From positions 310,001 to 374,000 of the forward strand of contig NZ_CP107852.1 in NCBI RefSeq assembly GCF_036346875.1: a stretch of 64,000 bases of DNA, given 5' to 3'. The notes under the pieces are model-generated. The model was not told the origin of the DNA and did no database searches. It was given only the letters and a program-made list of their open reading frames with translations. Below, in pieces: positions 34,643 to 43,007 of the stretch. The translations under genes and the position numbers were made by a program. Each line of letters starts with the position of its first letter. Positions within the stretch are counted from its first letter, which is position 1. The stretch comes from Nocardia sp. NBC_00508 (GTDB lineage Bacteria > Actinomycetota > Actinomycetes > Mycobacteriales > Mycobacteriaceae).

Positions 34643-35567
34643 GCAGACATCGACGCTCCCGACCGGGTCGGCGTTCGACGGGTTCACCCATGTCGCAAGA
34701 TCCATCGGGCAGCTGGTCGCGCCGACAACGCTGCTGACCGCCGTGCTGTTCTACTTCGGCTGGGCGCACGTCTACTGGTTCTTCAACTACTTCGGTGTCG
34801 ATTCGACGACGCTGAATCCGAGCATCCGCGAGTATCTGATGCGTACCGTCGACACGCTGTTCGTGCCGCTGATTTTCGTCGGTCTCATCGGCATGTCCGT
34901 GCTGTGGGGATATATCGCGCTTCCGGATTCGATTCGCGCCCGCCAACCTTCGCGGTGGGCCACCACGGTCATCGCAATGATCGCCGCAGCGGTCATTGTC
35001 AATGGGGTCTCGCGGATATACGTGGTGACCCCGCTCAACAAAGGACTGTGTGTGGCGCCGGTGTCGATCATCGCCAGCGTGCTGGTGCTGTGGCTGCTGG
35101 TGGTGCTGCGCCGCAAGCGTCTGCGGGAACGCCGGCCCGCGACCGCGCCCCCACCGTCCCAGGCGGCCACGGTGGCGGAATGGGCGATCCTGTTCACCAT
35201 GGTCGGGATCAATTTGTTCTGGATCGCTACCGACTACTCCGTCGCGGTTGGTCAGACCAGGGCGCGGGAATGGGCCGCGCAACTGCCCACCAGCTCCCAC
35301 GTCATCATCTACAGCGAAAAGGACCTGCACCTTTCCCGATCAGACGTCCGCACCACGACCTGCGGCACCGATGGCAGCACCGGATCTGCCTACCGGTTCC
35401 GCTATGACGGGCTGGTGCCACTGAGCCGCATCGGTGACCATTACATCCTGGTACCCCGGACATGGACACGCGGGCACGGCGCGGCCATCGTCCTGCCCGC
35501 GCAGAGCCCAGGTGCGATCCGATTCGAGTTCCGGCTGGCAGGCGATTCGGCACCCGCCACTTGCTGA
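34623..35567 (+). CDS. Multi-pass membrane protein with extracytoplasmic C-terminal domain
   Basis: A 314-residue protein with about five hydrophobic segments (LLTAVLFYFGWAHVYWFF; LFVPLIFVGLIGMSVLWGYI; VIAMIAAAVIVNGV; SIIASVLVLWLLVV; WAILFTMVGINLFWIA) and a soluble C-terminal domain of about 110 residues. GTG at 34623 lies inside the lipoprotein gene and overlaps it by 20 bases, suggesting co-translation; the ribosome site is weak, and the frame is open upstream so the exact start is uncertain. No family recognised. A pairing with the lipoprotein at the cell envelope is inferred from the overlap. Confidence 0.7.
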   Translation: MSQPPDEQTSTLPTGSAFDGFTHVARSIGQLVAPTTLLTAVLFYFGWAHVYWFFNYFGVDSTTLNPSIREYLMRTVDTLFVPLIFVGLIGMSVLWGYIALPDSIRARQPSRWATTVIAMIAAAVIVNGVSRIYVVTPLNKGLCVAPVSIIASVLVLWLLVVLRRKRLRERRPATAPPPSQAATVAEWAILFTMVGINLFWIATDYSVAVGQTRAREWAAQLPTSSHVIIYSEKDLHLSRSDVRTTTCGTDGSTGSAYRFRYDGLVPLSRIGDHYILVPRTWTRGHGAAIVLPAQSPGAIRFEFRLAGDSAPATC

Positions 35568-35595
35568 GCGGCTCAGCAGCGGTTCCTTCGGAACC
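35562..35595. terminator. Tandem short hairpins after the membrane-protein gene
   Basis: GCTGAG-CGG-CTCAGC (35562-35576) spans the stop codon, and GGTTCC-TTC-GGAACC (35581-35595) follows. Both stems are perfect 6-mers with 3-base loops. Together they could end transcription of the lipoprotein/membrane operon, though no T-run follows. Confidence 0.45.
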
Positions 35596-36476
35596 ACGGC
35601 GTTCGTCTTCCGGAGCCGTTCGCGCGGGTCGACAGCACTCTGGCTCTTGATGTCGGGCGTCTAGGAAGCGTGGGCGTTGCTCGTTCCCCCGCCCGCACCG
35701 GGTACGCCCTCGCGTAGCTTCCCTTGGCTGCGGACGGCGGCGATGAGACTTTTCCGATGAAGGAAAGCCCAATAATGCGCCTCGGTGCCCACCGAGCGGT
35801 GGGTGCGAGGGTCCGCTCGGTGGGCACACCGCCGCGCGCCGGGGATGTGCGCGCCGGGACAGGGGCGGGGTCGAGGGATCCTGTCCGGCGAGCAGCGAGC
35901 GCGAGGCGGTCGATGCCCCCGTCGAGCGGCGCGGAGTCGAGCACGATGCACGCCGCGCGACGAAGGCAGGTCTATCCGATGGTCAGAGGGTCGACGGCAC
36001 CGAAACTGCGCCAACGCTAGAACCGCACAATGCGACCGCCTACGCGGAACGACTGGGTCTGGAGACCTCACGAATGCGTTTGCCGCGGCTAGGGATACGA
36101 CACAAAGGCGGCGAGAATCCGACAATTCACACCACGATCAGGGCGATCCGGTCTACAGCACAAGAAGACTGCGCCGAAACGGTGAATCATCCAGATCACC
36201 CAGCCATCACGGTTCCGCAGCCGCGTGCGGGGGCATCATGGATCAATCCCTACCTCGCCAACGCGGCCATTCGATGGCTAACAGATCGGAGATCCCTTGC
36301 CCGCCAGCATGGTTTCCATCACACGCTGCGCGGCCCACGCGACCTGCCGTCCACCCCCGCCGACCACGTCGACCCGGTGGTTCCCGACAGGACGCGGGTG
36401 TGGACGTCGTCGGCACCGTGACAGCGGTCACCGAAGCCCGTCGAAATCGCACTGTTTTCGCAATACAGGAGCAACC
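35568..36476. other. 909-base stretch without a supported gene
   Basis: Frames here are Arg/Pro/His-rich and lack the codon bias of neighbours. The only clear structure is the long hairpin at 35785-35827. Near the right end the reading VVGTVTAVTEARRNRTVFAIQ (about 36398-36470) faintly resembles the end of a hotdog dehydratase and might be decayed coding sequence just before the intact dehydratase gene. Confidence 0.5.
35785..35827. other. Long perfect hairpin in the gene-free stretch
   Basis: Arms 35785-35799 (GTGCCCACCGAGCGG) and 35813-35827 (exact reverse complement) around a 13-base loop. A 15-bp GC-rich stem this stable could be an RNA element, a terminator without T-run, or a remnant end of a mobile sequence. 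Confidence 0.6.
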
Positions 36477-37541
36477 ATGAACGAGACCGCCGTGAATCCG
36501 GCTGATCAGGCGAGGGCGCTCGTCGACCATCGTTATCGTTCCGCCGTCCCCTACGAGGTGGAAAGGGAAAAGATCCGCGAATTCGCCCGTGTCGTCCGGG
36601 ATTACCATCCGGCGCACTGGAGCGAGGCGGCCGCAGCCGAACTCGGTTTCGCTGGACTCATCGCACCCGCGACCTTCGGTTCGATAATTCTCACCAGGGT
36701 GCACCGCGAAATTCTGCATACGCTGATCACCGGGTACGACCGGACGCGGATTCTGCACGCGGACCAGGTATTCGATTTCGGCAGGCCGCTGGTCGCAGGC
36801 GACCGCATCACCTGTGACGTCTATTTCGAATCGTTCCGGCACTTCGGCGACTACGACGTCCTCGCGACCAAGACCGCGCTCATCGACCAGGACGGCACGG
36901 TGGTGCAGACCGGCTCCACCGCGCTGCTCGCACGTGTCGGCGGACGCGACCCCGGACTGGCCGAGGCGGTGCGCACTGTCGTCATGGGTGACGGCTCCCC
37001 TATCGCGACGCGACGCGGCCGCACCGAAGTGGTCGTCCCGGCCGCGTTCGACCGCCTCGCGCCGAAACCGACGCGCCGAAACCTCTGGACCGAGCGCGGT
37101 TTCGCCGATCTCACGGTGGGCACGGAACTGCCCGCGCGCACCGTACGCCTGTCTCGCGGGGACCTGGTCAACTACGCCGGGGTGACCGGCGACTCCAATC
37201 CGGTGCTGTTCGACGAGCGGATCGCCGTCGCCAGCGGTCTGCCGACCGTGGTCGCACCGGGCATGCTGAAACTCGGGCTGGCCACGTCTTTCCTGAGTGC
37301 TTGGCTCGGCGATCCCACGGCCCTCACCCGTTTCCGCGCACAGTTCGCGCACAACACGCACTACCTGCGCATTCCACCCTTGGCCGCAGCCGCGGTCGAG
37401 TTTCGCGGCCGGGTCACCTCGATCGATCCGCGCAGGCGGCGCGCGACCATCGCGGTCGCCGCATGGGCCGAAGGGCGCAAGCTGTTCGGCTATGCGGCCG
37501 CCGAAGTGCTGTTCCCGCAAGCGGTTCCGGCCGCAGGCTGA
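36477..37541 (+). CDS. Fused HadA/HadB-type (double hotdog) dehydratase, catalytic His missing
   Basis: A 354-residue fusion of two MaoC/hotdog domains. Residues about 15-150 match the N-terminal (HadA-like) half (HRYRSAVPYEVEREKIREFARVVRDYHPAHW). Residues about 210-350 match the HadB-like half that normally holds the catalytic pair in YAGVSGDxNPIH. Here the motif reads YAGVTGDSNPVLF: Asp239 is kept but the His position is Leu244. Dehydratase activity is therefore doubtful. AGGAG lies six bases before ATG at 36477. A same-length paralogue with the His intact is at 45167. Possible roles are a mycolic-acid or polyketide (3R)-hydroxyacyl dehydratase, or a non-catalytic partner of one. Confidence 0.87.
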   Translation: MNETAVNPADQARALVDHRYRSAVPYEVEREKIREFARVVRDYHPAHWSEAAAAELGFAGLIAPATFGSIILTRVHREILHTLITGYDRTRILHADQVFDFGRPLVAGDRITCDVYFESFRHFGDYDVLATKTALIDQDGTVVQTGSTALLARVGGRDPGLAEAVRTVVMGDGSPIATRRGRTEVVVPAAFDRLAPKPTRRNLWTERGFADLTVGTELPARTVRLSRGDLVNYAGVTGDSNPVLFDERIAVASGLPTVVAPGMLKLGLATSFLSAWLGDPTALTRFRAQFAHNTHYLRIPPLAAAAVEFRGRVTSIDPRRRRATIAVAAWAEGRKLFGYAAAEVLFPQAVPAAG

Positions 37542-38594
37542 TCAGGCCGCCGCTTTGGCCCGTCCCCGGTCCGGCCCGCCGACCCGGGCGGGGTCACGCA
37601 GCAGGCCGGTGAGCAGCGCCAGCCTGTGATGCGACGCCAAGCGGGCCGCGCGGTCGTAGGTACTGGTATGCACAAGGATTTCGTCGGCGCCGGTCCTGGT
37701 CACCAACCGCTCCAGCTGGTCGGCCACCTCGTCCTCGGTGCCGTACAGATGCCCCCGCAGCCCCTCATCGAAGATCCGGCGCTCCCGATCGGTCATGCTG
37801 CGCGACTCGATCTCCGATGGCGGGATCAGGGGCGGGAATTCACCGCGCGTGCGGGCGTGCGTGGCCGACCATGCCTCCGGCAGCAGCAGCCGATACGCCT
37901 GCGCGGTAGTGTCGGCGATGACGATCGATCCCGCGACCACCACGTAGGGTTCCGCGCCTGACATCCCGGGACGGAACTCGGCGCGATAACGCTCGATGGT
38001 CTCGACCATGCGGTCCTCGCCGCCCACCGCGGCGATCACCAGCGGTAGCCCGAGCCGGGCGGCGCGCGCGGCACCGGAACCGGTCGCCAGCAGGAAAGCC
38101 GGAACCCGCAGTCCCTCCGCCGGCCAGGCGTGCACGCCCCGATCGCCCGCGGCGAAGTACGCCAGCAACTCTGCGAGTTGGGCGTCGAAGTCCTCGGCAT
38201 CGCGCTTGTCGTGCCCGAGCGCGCGCCGGACGCCGTCGGTGAAACCCACCGACCGGCCGAGGCCCATATCGATGCGTCCCGGATACAGCGACTCCAGCAC
38301 ACCGAATTGCTCGGCCACGACCAGTGGCTGGTGATTGGGCAACATCACGCCGCCGGTGCCGATCCGGATCCGGGACGTCGCCGCGGCCGCGGCGGCCGCG
38401 AGCACCGTCGGCGCCGAACCCGCCACGCCGGGCACGCTGTGGTGCTCGGACACCCAGAAGCGGTGATAGCCCCACTCTTCGGCGAGCCGAGCGAACTCGA
38501 CGGTCTCGCGGAGCGCGGCCGGATGGCTCTGGCCGCGCCGGACGCGCGAGCGGTCGAGGACGGAGAACCGGACAGACGAGAGCGCCGAGGTCAT
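37542..38594 (-). CDS. LLM-class flavin-dependent oxidoreductase
   Basis: A 350-residue luciferase-like monooxygenase. It starts LSSVRFSVLDRSRVRRGQ and contains the family blocks EEWGYHRFWVSEHHSVPG, RIRIGTGGVMLPNHQPLVVAEQFG, and YPGRIDMGLGRSVGF. The subgroup resembles LLM oxidoreductases of the MsnO8 type, using FMN or F420. ATG at 38594. Its stop abuts the dehydratase stop: TGA and TCA are adjacent (37539-37544), so there is no intergenic space. Substrate unknown. Confidence 0.9.
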   Translation of the reverse strand: MTSALSSVRFSVLDRSRVRRGQSHPAALRETVEFARLAEEWGYHRFWVSEHHSVPGVAGSAPTVLAAAAAAATSRIRIGTGGVMLPNHQPLVVAEQFGVLESLYPGRIDMGLGRSVGFTDGVRRALGHDKRDAEDFDAQLAELLAYFAAGDRGVHAWPAEGLRVPAFLLATGSGAARAARLGLPLVIAAVGGEDRMVETIERYRAEFRPGMSGAEPYVVVAGSIVIADTTAQAYRLLLPEAWSATHARTRGEFPPLIPPSEIESRSMTDRERRIFDEGLRGHLYGTEDEVADQLERLVTRTGADEILVHTSTYDRAARLASHHRLALLTGLLRDPARVGGPDRGRAKAAA

Positions 38595-38636
38595 ACCGAT
38601 GTCAACGCCGTGCGGCCGCGTGGATTCCGTGCCCGC

Positions 38637-39680
38637 TCAGGCGGGCGCTGGCAGCCCCAGCGCCGGCGCGAGCACCTGCCACGCCTTCGGCAGCTGCGCC
38701 TGGAAATCCGGCCAGGTATGCATACCCTGGCCGGAGTACTCCACGGTGGCGGGAATCTCCAGCTCGGCCAGGCGAGCAGCGAACCGCTCGGTGCACGCAC
38801 GGGCGCCCGCCTCGAGCGCCGCGCCGCCACCCGCGGTGCGCAGCGCCTCCGCGATCGTCGGGGAGCTCGCAACGGCCACCAGGTCTGCGCCGGTAGGGAG
38901 TCCGGTGGCCGCCGACAGATAGATCGCGGTGTCGCGCAGCGCTTCGGCATGCAGCAGACTGTCGTGCGCGGCCCATTCCGGTGAGGTCGGCGGGCCCCAG
39001 AGGTTGTCGACATCGCCGCCGCGCGAGGCGACGGTGATGGTGGTGACGGCGTGACCGAGCGGGTCGGCGGTGGAATAGCAGCCGCTCATCCCAGCGACGG
39101 CGCGATACCAGCCGGGGTGGCGCTGGGCCAGCATGATCGCCGCCTGCGCGCCCATCGAGACCCCCGCGATGGCGCGGCGCCCGTCGGTGCGCAGCACCGA
39201 TTCGACGATCGGCGGCAGCTCGGTGGTGAGAAAGGTCTCCCACCGATTGAGTCCCAGCGCGGTGTCGTGCCGGACCCAGTCGCTGTACATGCTGCCGGTG
39301 CCGCCGCCGGTCAAGACCACGTCGACCGGCTTGTCCGCGAAGAACTCGGCGGCTCCGCCCTTGGTCAGCCATGCGGAGGTGGCGTCGCCGTCGACCCCGT
39401 CGAGCAGGTACAGCACCGGCCTAGGCCCTGCTCCGCTGCCGCGCAGCACGTCGACGGTGATGATCCGGCGCATCGCCGACGAGGCGATCGCCAGCCGTTC
39501 CCGGCGCGGCGCGACTTTCTCGATCGAGATCAATCCGGTCCGGGTCATCCCGGGATCGACGGCAGGCGGCGGGTCCGCCGGTGGCGGCGGGGCCGGCGTC
39601 ATCGGCACGGCCAGCACGGGAGCAGCCGCCGCCGCGGCGATGACCGCCATCGCCGCGGTGACCGGTCCGCGTGGCCTCAT
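38637..39680 (-). CDS. Secreted antigen-85/mycolyltransferase-like esterase
   Basis: A 347-residue alpha/beta hydrolase with a signal peptide (AAMAVIAAAAAAPVLAVP) and a Pro-rich linker. The nucleophile Ser is in GVSMGAQAAIML (Ag85: GLSMAASSAL). The catalytic His is in GQGMHTWPDFQAQLPKAW, matching the His-Ser/Thr-Trp and AQL of antigen 85. The LYLLDGVDGDATSAWL block is also typical. It probably transfers mycolic acids to trehalose or arabinogalactan, or cleaves such esters. ATG at 39680 overlaps the desaturase-remnant stop (ATGA). Confidence 0.85.
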   Translation of the reverse strand: MRPRGPVTAAMAVIAAAAAAPVLAVPMTPAPPPPADPPPAVDPGMTRTGLISIEKVAPRRERLAIASSAMRRIITVDVLRGSGAGPRPVLYLLDGVDGDATSAWLTKGGAAEFFADKPVDVVLTGGGTGSMYSDWVRHDTALGLNRWETFLTTELPPIVESVLRTDGRRAIAGVSMGAQAAIMLAQRHPGWYRAVAGMSGCYSTADPLGHAVTTITVASRGGDVDNLWGPPTSPEWAAHDSLLHAEALRDTAIYLSAATGLPTGADLVAVASSPTIAEALRTAGGGAALEAGARACTERFAARLAELEIPATVEYSGQGMHTWPDFQAQLPKAWQVLAPALGLPAPA

Positions 39681-40078
39681 CGGACCGCGGCGGCCCGTTC
39701 CGCCTGCCGGGCCGCGGCGCGTTCGCGCTGTTCGTCGAATCGTCGCGCCCGGATCTCGTGTTCGTCCAGGGCCCACCGGCTCAGCCGGGTATCCCACACC
39801 CCGTCGAGGGTGCACGACTTCGAGATCTCCCGGTGATAGGACGGCAGATTGTTCTCCGAGCGCAGATTCGTGATCATCGAGATCTGCGTGACATCGGAAA
39901 TTTCGGATCGACCGTAGTCCCGATCAATGGCGAGGGCGGCGAAACTCCGTCCGTTGTCCCCTAGCAGGTAATCGTGCGGATTCCAAGCCTCTGGCTTGTG
40001 CAGATGGTCGTTGAGCAGGCGTTCGATGGCGGACTCGAGTTCGCGCGGAATATAGCGATCGGACAACGCGGTGGTCAC
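39677..40078 (-). pseudogene. Truncated acyl-ACP desaturase (DesA-like) remnant
   Basis: 133 residues that match the N-terminal part of mycobacterial stearoyl-ACP-type desaturases: IERLLNDHLHKPEAWNPHDY, then ISDVTQISMITNLRSENNLPSYHREI and DGVWDTRLSRWALDE. In intact enzymes this continues as RWTAEENRH with the di-iron ligands and about 170 more residues. Here it turns into a charged tail (EIRARRFDEQRERAAARQ) and stops, so the second ligand set is missing. GTG at 40078 has AAGGAG five bases upstream and the end is coupled to the esterase (ATGA), so it may still be translated. Confidence 0.75.
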
Positions 40079-40136
40079 TCGCACTCCTTACCTCGCCCCC
40101 GACATCAGGGCATAGTCGACAATAGCGGACGAAATG

Positions 40137-41114
40137 TCATGCGGAGCGTCCAATTACGTGATTGTTGGGCGGGGTGACGATGCTCATGTGCCCCGGCTGG
40201 GGTAGCTCACAATCCGGCGTGTCCCCCATATCGGCCACCCGGTATAATCCCGGCGGAGTGTCCGCCGCCCGCAGCCGGTCCAGCAGTTCGTGCGCGCGAC
40301 CGGCGAGTTCGGGGATGTGCGCGGTGCCGCCGGTCGCGAACGCGGCGGTCAACGGCACCTCGGCGGCGTCGCCGACCATGGCCAGCACCTCCTCGGTCAT
40401 GGTGAACGATCCGGTGCGGGCGATCGCGTCATCGAGCGGCACCAGCACCGTGCCGCCCGCGGTGGACAGCACCGACAGCGCCCTGGAGCCGAGCGGACCA
40501 GCCAGCGCGGCTTGCACGCGGCGGAGTTTGCGGCGAGCGGCGATCGCGCCCGCGCCAGGTCTTCGCTCATCCGGGTGCGCCGGAATTCCCAGCGCCACCA
40601 CCTGGTACGACCGCGCGATCGGAATGCCGGTCGCCCTGGCGAGCTCGCCGACCACTTGCCCCCCGAGAAGGGCCGAGACCAGCGTCTGAGCGGCGGTCTG
40701 ATGTTCCCGGGCGACCGCGCGATGCTCGTCGACATACGCGGTCGACGCGGTAACGGTCACCATTTCCAGCACGCGGACCACCAGCCGCGCACCGGCGAGA
40801 AAATGATCGGCCCGCTCGTCATCGACCTGGTCGGCGAGGAATTCCAAGGCGTTTCTGACTTCGTCGTGATACGCGCCCAGCACCGTTTCCAGTGCGATGC
40901 CCTCACGCGCCCAGCGCGCGGCGCAACCGGCGATCTCCGGAGGCTGCCCCTCGCCCTGCGACGTGCGTGGGGGGAGGAGTTCGGCGGCCGCCGCCAAACA
41001 GTTTCGGGCGGCGGTCGCCACATCGCCGCGCGCATCGTGGCCGGAGCGCTCGGCCAGGTGTGTGACGAGTTTCGATGTCAACGTCTCGGTACTCGTTCTC
41101 GGCTTCCTGCCCAT
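40137..41114 (-). CDS. PucR/CdaR-type paralogue lacking the C-terminal HTH (paralogue 2)
   Basis: A 325-residue protein collinear with the two complete PucR-type regulators in this window: CAARWAREGIALETVLGAYHDE, EHQTAAQTLVSALLGG, AARRKLRRVQAALAG and LSTAGGTVLVPL. After the shared LLDRLRAADTPPGLYRVADMG it diverges and ends in MSIVTPPNNHVIGRSA, exactly where relatives go on into the DNA-binding domain. It could be a damaged gene or a sensor that acts by pairing with its paralogues. ATG at 41114 is better spaced from GGAAGG than the adjacent ATG at 41117. Confidence 0.75.
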   Translation of the reverse strand: MGRKPRTSTETLTSKLVTHLAERSGHDARGDVATAARNCLAAAAELLPPRTSQGEGQPPEIAGCAARWAREGIALETVLGAYHDEVRNALEFLADQVDDERADHFLAGARLVVRVLEMVTVTASTAYVDEHRAVAREHQTAAQTLVSALLGGQVVGELARATGIPIARSYQVVALGIPAHPDERRPGAGAIAARRKLRRVQAALAGPLGSRALSVLSTAGGTVLVPLDDAIARTGSFTMTEEVLAMVGDAAEVPLTAAFATGGTAHIPELAGRAHELLDRLRAADTPPGLYRVADMGDTPDCELPQPGHMSIVTPPNNHVIGRSA

Positions 41115-41674
41115 CATGCCTTCCGAAGGCTAGCCGCTGATCGTGATGAAATCGAGATATGTTCCAACGAATCAGGTAACTCATCAGGGGCCGCCCGACG
41201 TGTTGGGCGGAATCACAAGCACTCCGAGCCAATTCGGCGGCACACAGTGCCCGCATCGCCAGGAATTCTGCGCCGCCGCAGTTTTCGGATTCACCCATGG
41301 CCCGGCTCCGGTCTCCGCGGGATGCGACGCAGCGCCGACCGCGCATTCCGGCGCTGCGTCGTGGTCACCCTAGAGCCGTCTCGGCCGTCCTGAGAAGTCC
41401 CCCGCCGCGCCCTCGGGACGGTTCATCGGCACCGATGACCGCGATGGTGACATGGCACAAATCGCGGCGTGTCGTCCGATTATGTTGTGTCACAACGCAA
41501 CCAGGCGTCCGTCGTGGAATCTCCGATGATCCGCGCCGAAACGGGCGAACCCGCTCGCGGATGCTCTACTGTCGCAGCAGTGCCGGACCCTCGTTCGCCG
41601 CGTTGTGGCCCGGCACGCGACGTGCCCGCTGCGCGGGTCCCTACCCCCGCCCGGCGGGCACGCCGCACTCGCCC
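41115..41674. other. 560-base stretch without a supported gene
   Basis: Contains a 13-bp hairpin (arms 41325-41337 and 41349-41361, listed separately) and the palindrome GTTGTG-T-CACAAC at 41484-41496, which could be an operator. Short frames here are Arg/Pro-rich and unconvincing. Confidence 0.5.
41325..41361. terminator. Hairpin in the gap before the Rv1733c-like gene
   Basis: CGACGCAGCGCCG and its perfect complement around an 11-base loop. It is the strongest stem in the gap and could end leftward transcripts of the Rv1733c-like/TetR pair. Confidence 0.5.
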
Positions 41675-42256
41675 TCAGCCGTGCCCCCAAGTGAGGTCTG
41701 CGGCCACCCACTCGGATTCCCATTGCCGCAGGCGCCGCCGGTCCAGGCCGCGACGCAGCAGCCAGTAGGTACCCGCGAACACTACCGAGACACCGAGCAG
41801 CGCACCCGAGGTGAGCAGCACCGCCTTGCTGGCGGCCTGCGTCGCCGACGGCGGCTCCACGACGGCTCCGTCTTCGTTCAACCAGATCGACACGGTGGAA
41901 CCCGGCTCCACCACCGTGGTCGACTGGTAATCGCTCGTGTGCGTCACGCCTTCGGCATCCTTCCAGGACACCCGTGCGGGCACGACCGGCGCGTACAGCG
42001 GCGCTTTTCCGGTCTCGATCACGGTGGCGTCGACCTGGTGCAGCCGTGCCGTTTCGGCCTGCACCGCGGCCGTTTCCACCCGGTAGACTCCGCCGCCGAC
42101 GGTCACCGCCAGCACCGGAACGACGATCAAGAACACCAGGGCGAGCAGGGCGGCCACCCCGGCTTGCACGCGGTCTTCCCTGCGGCGCAGCGGATTTCGG
42201 TCCAGTCCGACGCGTCGGCACGTCCGGCGGTACATACTCACCGACCCGGTAGACAT
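41675..42256 (-). CDS. Rv1733c-family membrane protein
   Basis: A 193-residue protein with two hydrophobic segments (VAALLALVFLIVVPVLAVTV near residue 35 and KAVLLTSGALLGVSVVFAGTYWLL near residue 150) flanking an external domain (VSWKDAEGVTHTSDYQSTTVVEPGSTVSIWLNEDG). This two-helix layout, the CRRVGLDRNPLRRREDR start and the C-terminal DRRRLRQWESEW match mycobacterial Rv1733c, a DosR-regulon membrane antigen of unknown function. GAGGAG lies eight bases before ATG at 42256. It overlaps the upstream TetR gene by 19 bases. Confidence 0.82.
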   Translation of the reverse strand: MSTGSVSMYRRTCRRVGLDRNPLRRREDRVQAGVAALLALVFLIVVPVLAVTVGGGVYRVETAAVQAETARLHQVDATVIETGKAPLYAPVVPARVSWKDAEGVTHTSDYQSTTVVEPGSTVSIWLNEDGAVVEPPSATQAASKAVLLTSGALLGVSVVFAGTYWLLRRGLDRRRLRQWESEWVAADLTWGHG

Positions 42257-42897
42257 GACGGTGACTCCTCGTAACGGATTTCGGCAGTGAGGGTGACGAG
42301 GGTGTCGAAGAACTCTTCGACGAGGCCGGGCAGGCCCTTCGGGTCCGGGCCCGCCGCCCAGCTCTGCAACGCCGCGAGCAGCAAGCCCGCACCGGCGCCG
42401 ACGGCGGCGGCCGGACGTGGATCCGTCAACGGATCCACCCCCAGCCTCGCCGCGATGATCCGGACCGATTCGCGCTGTCCGTCGATCCGGATGCGCTGAT
42501 AGCCGGCGAACAGCTCGGGCTCGTTGTCGAAACGCTGGAACAGCGCCCAACGCCGCGCCAGCAGTGCGGCGCGGGCGCCCCCGTACTCGGTGGCGAGCCA
42601 GTCGTGCACGGCGTTGCGATAGGCAACCAAGGGCGGCTCGGGCTCGGGACGGCGGCACAGCGCCTCGTTGAACAGGTGCACGTCCTGATCGACATCGCCG
42701 AGAATGGCCTCCTCGATGGAGGCGAAGTGCCTGCTGAAAGTGCGCCGGGCGACACCGGCCCGCACCGCGATGTCCTCGACGGCGACCGCGTCGAGCCCCC
42801 GCTCGGTGAGCAGGTCGAACGCCGCGCGCGTCAGCGCCTCGCGGCTGCGCCGAGTGCGCAGCCGACGACCGTCCAGACCGACACCGTCGTCGCTCAT
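42238..42897 (-). CDS. TetR-family regulator
   Basis: A 219-residue TetR protein. The helix-turn-helix is LDAVAVEDIAVRAGVARRTFSRHFASIEEAIL. The C-terminal ligand domain contains the Trp-rich WLATEYGGARAALLARRWALFQRF. ATG at 42897 is preferred over a GTG six bases upstream. A 21-base palindrome centred on 42925 lies 18 bases upstream and is its likely operator. The gene overlaps the Rv1733c-like gene, so it probably controls that protein's expression along with its own. Confidence 0.87.
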   Translation of the reverse strand: MSDDGVGLDGRRLRTRRSREALTRAAFDLLTERGLDAVAVEDIAVRAGVARRTFSRHFASIEEAILGDVDQDVHLFNEALCRRPEPEPPLVAYRNAVHDWLATEYGGARAALLARRWALFQRFDNEPELFAGYQRIRIDGQRESVRIIAARLGVDPLTDPRPAAAVGAGAGLLLAALQSWAAGPDPKGLPGLVEEFFDTLVTLTAEIRYEESPSCLPGR

Positions 42898-42914
42898 GAC
42901 CACAGCCTACCCCC

Positions 42915-42935
42915 TATTGTCCCACTGGGACAATA
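42915..42935. promoter_or_regulatory. Palindromic operator upstream of the TetR gene
   Basis: TATTGTCCCA and its exact complement on either side of a single C, a 21-base palindrome immediately upstream of the TetR start. TATTGT on the leftward strand may double as a -10. Confidence 0.75.
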
Positions 42936-43007
42936 CTTCACTGTGACCCGACCCACTCCGACACCCGACCCCACTGCCGTGCAGCGAGGCGCGGTCCCGG
43001 CTCCAGG

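Noticed and set aside
35661..36125. 154-codon leftward frame in the gene-free stretch
   Set aside because: Arg/His/Pro-rich, no ribosome site, and codon use unlike the neighbours; it also covers the long hairpin.
36200..36476. Decayed dehydratase fragment before the fused dehydratase
   Set aside because: The resemblance is limited to about 20 residues in one frame and could be chance; noted in the gap entry but not called as a pseudogene.
39677..40078. Treating the desaturase-like gene as a novel small protein
   Set aside because: Residues 10-105 follow the N-terminal part of mycobacterial acyl-ACP desaturases too closely; truncation is the simpler reading.
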